Program-made: the position numbers and the translations under genes
Notes under the pieces: generated by a model
Databases searched by the model: none
Seen by the model: only the letters and a program-made list of their open reading frames with translations
What the model was told of the DNA's origin: nothing
Source of the DNA: Sedimentisphaerales bacterium
Lineage (GTDB): Bacteria > Planctomycetota > Phycisphaerae > Sedimentisphaerales > SM23-30
DNA: 9,852 nucleotides
NCBI GenBank assembly: GCA_030640865.1
Contig: DAOWIP010000371.1
Location: 1-9,852, forward strand
Direction: 5' to 3'
Shown here: positions 5,543 to 9,852 of the stretch, piece by piece
Numbering within the stretch: position 1 is the first letter of the stretch
Layout: every line of letters begins with the position of its first letter

Positions 5543-7021
5543 TTAATTGGTTTGCAGCTTTTTCAGGGCCGGCATAACCTCTTCCAGTCGCATTGCCTCC
5601 GGCAGAGTGCCCAGGGTAGTCAGCACAAAGGTTACGGAGTTTATCTGGTTCAGAGAGCCATGCGTACTGGTGGCCCCGCCAATCATCACCTCGAAGAACT
5701 TGCTGCCATGCACCCAGCCGTCTTTCAGACATACTATCAGATCGGCGGGTTTTTGCACCAGGCCGTTAAAGGCCTGCCATATCCGCCGCAGCGGATCGGG
5801 ATAAATATGCTTAACCGTCGCCTCAAACAGAGCCTGGTCGTCGATAAAACCGTCCTTGTCAATCTTGCCCTGTTGGCGGAGGTGTTCGATAATATTTTTC
5901 AACTGTAGCGGATCGCCCTTTTTGACATCATAACTGTAACGGCCGTTTTTATGCCTGAGCATTGCCATCCCATTGATGCTCCGGAGTACTACGGCGTCCT
6001 TCCGTGGATAGCAGGCGATGGTTGTAACCGGGTCCTGCAGCAGTACTTTCGCCACGCCGGCCGGATCAGCGGTAAAATAAGCGGCATAAGTAACCAGGCC
6101 GTATTCAACGGTAACAACGTCGGTGCTTTCTTCAAGCTTGTCTGTCAGGCAATATCCGTTTTCCTTCAGGAGTTCCTTAAATGAAACCCGGCCGCGGCCG
6201 GACATATTATGCCCATGATCGGCCAGAAGAGTAATTTGTACCTCGCCGCGCCGTTCGTAAAAAATCTGTTCGCATAATTGATCGATGGTTCGCAGATATT
6301 TTATAATCGCTTCACGGCCGCCCCGTGTACCCAGTCCGGCGGTAGCCACGCTATAGACAATACTGGTTCCTTCCTGTACCTCGCTGAATGCTTTTACAAT
6401 TCCTTCCAGTTCGTGCTCGAATACCAGGTCGGGAAAAATATAAGCCACTGCGTCCCACTTAAACGAACAGCGATAATCCAGTCTGTTGCTCCAGTCGGCG
6501 GCCTGCCCGCTTAAATAAATATCATCGCCGCTGAACAGCTTGTTTTTTTTTCGGTCGAAATGCTTGGCCTGATAGGCGATGGGTTGTTTCCCGCCGAATA
6601 TGCGTTGAAAAGCCAGGTCTGTCATCCCCGGAAACGTACTCACCATCCGGCTGGGCGGGTAAAACAGCCGAAAGCACCCTGCTCCGTACAACTCCTGTAC
6701 GAGTCGGTAAGGCACTCCGTCCAGAGCGATAATAAAATGCGGAACCTTGCCGGCGTCCACTTCATCGAGTCGGACAACCCGGCCGGGCTGTTCCTTATCA
6801 GCGGCGAACCTTAACTCAACCTTACGGCCGTTCGCATCCTCTCGCTGCCAATAATCCGCTTGCCGGTCCTTGTTCGTATCGAAGGCCAGAACCTTACTGC
6901 CGTCACTGGTAATCTGAACCCGGAGCGGCCGTTTGGGAAACTGCGGCACCGACCGACAGCCGACCGGTATGAAACAAAACAGAAGTAAGAGATACGTTAT
7001 TTTTTTTCGCTGTTTAGTCAT
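5543..7021 (-). CDS. Alkaline-phosphatase-superfamily lipoprotein, degenerate metal site
   Basis: The 492-residue protein starts with a lipoprotein-like signal (basic MTKQRKK, hydrophobic 8-20, then V-G-C22), so it is probably membrane-anchored and extracytoplasmic. Proline at -3 makes the lipobox imperfect. Residues 48-56 (D-x-N-x-D-x3-D) resemble a calcium-binding loop. From about 93 it matches the phosphodiesterase/nucleotide pyrophosphatase branch. D101 (IIALDG), nucleophile T129 (STFPG) and D268-H269 (LLADHGH) form an intact first metal site, and H454 (STHGS) fits the second. The segment where the family has T-D-x-x-G-H-x-x-G reads T-A-G-L-G-T-R-G-G (227-235), so the second site has lost its aspartate (A228) and a histidine (T232). 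Activity is therefore uncertain. The ATG lies two bases after the dnaE stop with AAGG upstream, suggesting translational coupling. I cannot name a substrate. Confidence 0.8.
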   Translation of the reverse strand: MTKQRKKITYLLLLFCFIPVGCRSVPQFPKRPLRVQITSDGSKVLAFDTNKDRQADYWQREDANGRKVELRFAADKEQPGRVVRLDEVDAGKVPHFIIALDGVPYRLVQELYGAGCFRLFYPPSRMVSTFPGMTDLAFQRIFGGKQPIAYQAKHFDRKKNKLFSGDDIYLSGQAADWSNRLDYRCSFKWDAVAYIFPDLVFEHELEGIVKAFSEVQEGTSIVYSVATAGLGTRGGREAIIKYLRTIDQLCEQIFYERRGEVQITLLADHGHNMSGRGRVSFKELLKENGYCLTDKLEESTDVVTVEYGLVTYAAYFTADPAGVAKVLLQDPVTTIACYPRKDAVVLRSINGMAMLRHKNGRYSYDVKKGDPLQLKNIIEHLRQQGKIDKDGFIDDQALFEATVKHIYPDPLRRIWQAFNGLVQKPADLIVCLKDGWVHGSKFFEVMIGGATSTHGSLNQINSVTFVLTTLGTLPEAMRLEEVMPALKKLQTN

Positions 7022-7023
7022 AG

Positions 7024-9852
7024 TTAACTGACCTTCAATTGATCATGCGGACGGAGCATTTGATAGTTGCCCTGCCCCACCATTGCCTCCAGCTTGCGAC
7101 AAAAATCCTCATCCGGTCGGACGCTTGCCTCGATCTGCATTACCACCCGCAGATGCCGAGCCGAGGTTACTTCCACATAAACCGGGCATCGGCCGGCATA
7201 AGACCGGCACAACGCCTTGAACTGCTGCAAATGTTCCGTAGTCAGATTATTCTCGACCAGCCGCACCGAAACCGCGTATGTCAGTTCCTCCACGGCACGG
7301 GTCATGTCATAGACCTCGCTGACGCGGATCGAAGGGTCCTCACGGCGAAAGTCCACCATGCCACGCAGAAACACCATACGATCAGTCTGCATCAGCTCAT
7401 CATAACGCGCCAGGTCGTCGGGAAAGATAACACCATCCACCGAACCATTCAAATCCTCAAGCGTGAACATCGCCATACGCGCACCGGCACCGCGACCGCT
7501 CTTGGTCACACAGTACCTCATTCTTGCAATGATCCCACCGATAATCACTTCCGTATTAGGCGTCTTCTGCCGCAGACTATTCGAATGGGCCGTACTGTAG
7601 TAATGAATCTTCTCGGCATATTCCGAAAGCGGATGATCGGTTACATAGAATCCGAGGACCGACTTTTCGTATTGCAGCAGTTGCGGCCGCGGCCACGGGG
7701 TTACATCGGGCAGCTTTTGTGACTGCTTCTTGAATTCCTGGTCGCTCTCAAACGTGTCAAAAAAGTTCAATTGACCCTGTCGCTTGTCCTGTTGCGTTTT
7801 ATTGCCTATCTCGATGGCGTCCTCCAGAACGGCCATCATCTGGGAGCGATACCCGCCCAGCGAGTCAAAGGCGCCGGCCTTTATCAGGGCTTCCATAGCG
7901 CCCTTATTGACAATACGATTATCGAGGCGTTCACACAAATCGAATATACTCTCGAAACGATTCTGTTCCTGGCGTGCCCGGATAATCTCCTCCGCCGCCT
8001 TGGCGCCAAGCCCCTTGACGGCTTCCAGACCGAATCGAATTCGTTCGTCCTCGGAGACGCCGGCATGCTCGGCAGCGGTACTCTTTGGTACGTCATCAAC
8101 TTTTGCCAGGCTGAGGGCCTTGTCTTCGCGGTTATAAATAACGGTGAAGTCGGCGAAACTTTCGTTTATATCCGGCGGCAGTACGGGTATGCCCATCTTG
8201 CGGCATTCCTCGATATAATCAGCCACCTTATCGGATGATCCCATCTCAAAGGTTAAAAGTGCCGCCATAAACTCGGTCGGGTAATATTCCTTGAAATAGG
8301 CCGTCTGGAAGGCCAATATCGCGTATTGGGTGGAATGGCTCTTGTTAAAGCCGTACCCGGCAAAACGCTGAATCATCTCAAACAACTCATTGGCCTTATG
8401 TTTGTCGATCTTTTTCTCTATGCAGCCTTTAATAAAGGTATCCTCTTCGGCTTGTATCACTTTGTGTTTTTTCTTACTGATTGCCTTGATCAGCCGATAG
8501 GCACGGGCCAGCGGCAGTCCGCCCAACTGGTTCAGTATCTGCATGACCTGTTCCTGATAGATCATTATGCCGTAGGTTTCCTTGAGTATCTTACGCATGA
8601 CCGGGTGGGGTACGGTCCATTTCTGGCCGTGTTTGCGGCTGACGTAATCGGGGATCAACGTCATCGGGCCGGGCCGATACAAGGCGTTGGCCGCGATAAG
8701 GTCTTCGATGCGGTCCGGGCGCATATTCTGCAGCAGGTCCCGCATACCGCCCGACTCGAACTGAAAAACACCCTTGGTACGACCCTCGGCGAAGAGCCGC
8801 AATACCCGTTCGTCGGACAGGTCAATCGCGTCCGGGTCTATATCGATGCCCCTGCCTAACTTGACCAACTGCCGGGCACGCTCGATTGTGCTCAGCGTCC
8901 GCAGGCCCAGGAAGTCCATTTTCAACAGTCCGATCTTTTCCACTGTCGGGCCGTCGAACTGCGTGATGATGTCGTTCGAATCGACAGCCTTATAAAGCGG
9001 CAAAAAATCCGTGAGCGGCTGATCGGCGATCACTACGCCGGCAGCGTGGACCGAGGCATGGCGGGCCAAACCTTCGAGCCGTTTGCCGATCTCGATTACT
9101 TCTTTAATTCGTTTGTCGCGTTCGTACCACTCTTTCAGTTTCGGCTCCTGTTCCAGGGCCGTCTCCAGAGTAATACCCAACGTCTCCGGGACCAGTTTGG
9201 CCAACTTATCCGCTTCTGCCAGGGACACATTCATAACACGGCAGACGTCACGAATCACCGCACGGGCCTTCATCGTTCCGAACGTGATAATCTGGGCCAC
9301 GTGACCATATTTTTGCCGCACATAATCGATAACTTCGGCCCGACCGTTCTGGCAGATGTCAATGTCGATATCCGGCATCTCGTTACGTTCAGGGTCCATA
9401 AACCGCTCGAACAGCAGTCCGTAGCGAAGCGGATCGATACTGGAAATACCAAGGGTGTAGCCCACCACGGTCCCGACGCCGCTGCCGCGTGGGTTGGTGG
9501 GGATGCCCTGATCGCGGGCGTAACGAACGAAGTCCCAGACAATCAGGAAATAACTGGAAAATTGCTTGTCCCGAATAACCTTTAGTTCCCGGTTAAGCCG
9601 TTCTTTTATCTCGTTTGTTAAGCGGCCGTAACGTTTTTTAGCGCCATCGAAGCAGAGTTCTTCGAGAAATTTGTCGGCTGTTTTTTTCGCCGGCGGCTTG
9701 AACACCGGGGCGTGCTGGCTGCTGAAATCCAGCTCGACGTTACACCGCCTGGCAATCAATTGCGTATTATCGCAGGCATCGGGCCATTGTTGGAACATAG
9801 CCCGCATTTCCGCGGGGCTTTTGAGATAGACTTCCGGCGGATATATCATCCG
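7024..9852 (-). CDS. dnaE: DNA polymerase III alpha subunit, partial (N-terminus beyond right edge)
   Basis: This is the replicative DNA polymerase catalytic subunit of the DnaE type. 941 residues from the first visible Met (9849) are present. That Met is internal: the reading frame stays open to the edge and the sequence begins in the linker after the PHP domain (YPPEVYLKSPAEM), so about 240 N-terminal residues are missing. Counted from that Met, the catalytic aspartates are D160 and D162 in PDIDID and D312 in KMDFLGLRTL. Fingers motifs include YRPGPM (391-396) and GYGFNKSHS (498-506). A helix-hairpin-helix region lies at about 609-665, a clamp-binding motif QLNFF at 693-697, and an OB-fold at about 767-853. 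No intein or frameshift is visible. The length implied is normal for DnaE. It is the first gene in view of the minus-strand cluster, and its stop is two bases from the next start. Confidence 0.97.
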   Translation of the reverse strand, partial: RMIYPPEVYLKSPAEMRAMFQQWPDACDNTQLIARRCNVELDFSSQHAPVFKPPAKKTADKFLEELCFDGAKKRYGRLTNEIKERLNRELKVIRDKQFSSYFLIVWDFVRYARDQGIPTNPRGSGVGTVVGYTLGISSIDPLRYGLLFERFMDPERNEMPDIDIDICQNGRAEVIDYVRQKYGHVAQIITFGTMKARAVIRDVCRVMNVSLAEADKLAKLVPETLGITLETALEQEPKLKEWYERDKRIKEVIEIGKRLEGLARHASVHAAGVVIADQPLTDFLPLYKAVDSNDIITQFDGPTVEKIGLLKMDFLGLRTLSTIERARQLVKLGRGIDIDPDAIDLSDERVLRLFAEGRTKGVFQFESGGMRDLLQNMRPDRIEDLIAANALYRPGPMTLIPDYVSRKHGQKWTVPHPVMRKILKETYGIMIYQEQVMQILNQLGGLPLARAYRLIKAISKKKHKVIQAEEDTFIKGCIEKKIDKHKANELFEMIQRFAGYGFNKSHSTQYAILAFQTAYFKEYYPTEFMAALLTFEMGSSDKVADYIEECRKMGIPVLPPDINESFADFTVIYNREDKALSLAKVDDVPKSTAAEHAGVSEDERIRFGLEAVKGLGAKAAEEIIRARQEQNRFESIFDLCERLDNRIVNKGAMEALIKAGAFDSLGGYRSQMMAVLEDAIEIGNKTQQDKRQGQLNFFDTFESDQEFKKQSQKLPDVTPWPRPQLLQYEKSVLGFYVTDHPLSEYAEKIHYYSTAHSNSLRQKTPNTEVIIGGIIARMRYCVTKSGRGAGARMAMFTLEDLNGSVDGVIFPDDLARYDELMQTDRMVFLRGMVDFRREDPSIRVSEVYDMTRAVEELTYAVSVRLVENNLTTEHLQQFKALCRSYAGRCPVYVEVTSARHLRVVMQIEASVRPDEDFCRKLEAMVGQGNYQMLRPHDQLKVS

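Noticed and set aside
7039..7722. 227-codon open frame antisense to dnaE
   Set aside because: It is entirely opposite well-conserved dnaE sequence, rich in His and Arg as expected from a shadow frame, and has no family match that I can see.

Overview
The window looks like chromosomal DNA from a free-living bacterium with moderate GC coding regions and AT-rich spacers full of short palindromic repeats. The spacer style, the weak or absent Shine-Dalgarno sites on some genes, and the mix of a FliN-like protein, a stand-alone SagB-type oxidoreductase and a lipoprotein of the alkaline phosphatase superfamily made me think of Planctomycetota (Phycisphaerae-like). That assignment is a tentative inference; no rRNA or other decisive marker is present.

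Layout. Positions 1-332 hold no gene but contain a hairpin repeat and a second palindromic block. A single-domain, CheY-like response regulator (333-770, minus) and a small FliN/SpoA-domain protein (905-1246, plus) are divergently transcribed. Two strong sigma70-type promoters sit back to back between them, around an inverted repeat. Positions 1247-1784 are non-coding but busy. They hold a promoter, a candidate small RNA of about 100 nt ending in a strong intrinsic terminator, phased direct repeats, a promoter assigned to uvrA, and a hairpin near the predicted 5' end of the uvrA mRNA. uvrA (1785-4601, plus) is complete and ends in a perfect palindromic terminator. A repeat-rich spacer (4602-4732) follows.

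The right half is a minus-strand cluster read right to left: dnaE (polymerase III alpha subunit, running off the right edge), then a 492-residue alkaline-phosphatase-superfamily lipoprotein two bases after the dnaE stop, then a SagB/ThcOx-type nitroreductase 66 bases further on. uvrA and this cluster converge.

How the genes relate: UvrA (nucleotide excision repair) and DnaE (replication) are housekeeping genes. The response regulator and the FliN-like protein could be a signalling pair, because phosphorylated CheY proteins bind the flagellar switch, but the sequence does not prove this. The two accessory genes behind dnaE have no obvious link to replication.

The items most worth a second look are the candidate small RNA with two CU-rich anti-Shine-Dalgarno segments (about 1485-1584), the phosphatase-like lipoprotein that has lost two expected metal ligands, and the regulatory architecture upstream of uvrA. 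I did not find a clear new multi-gene system.
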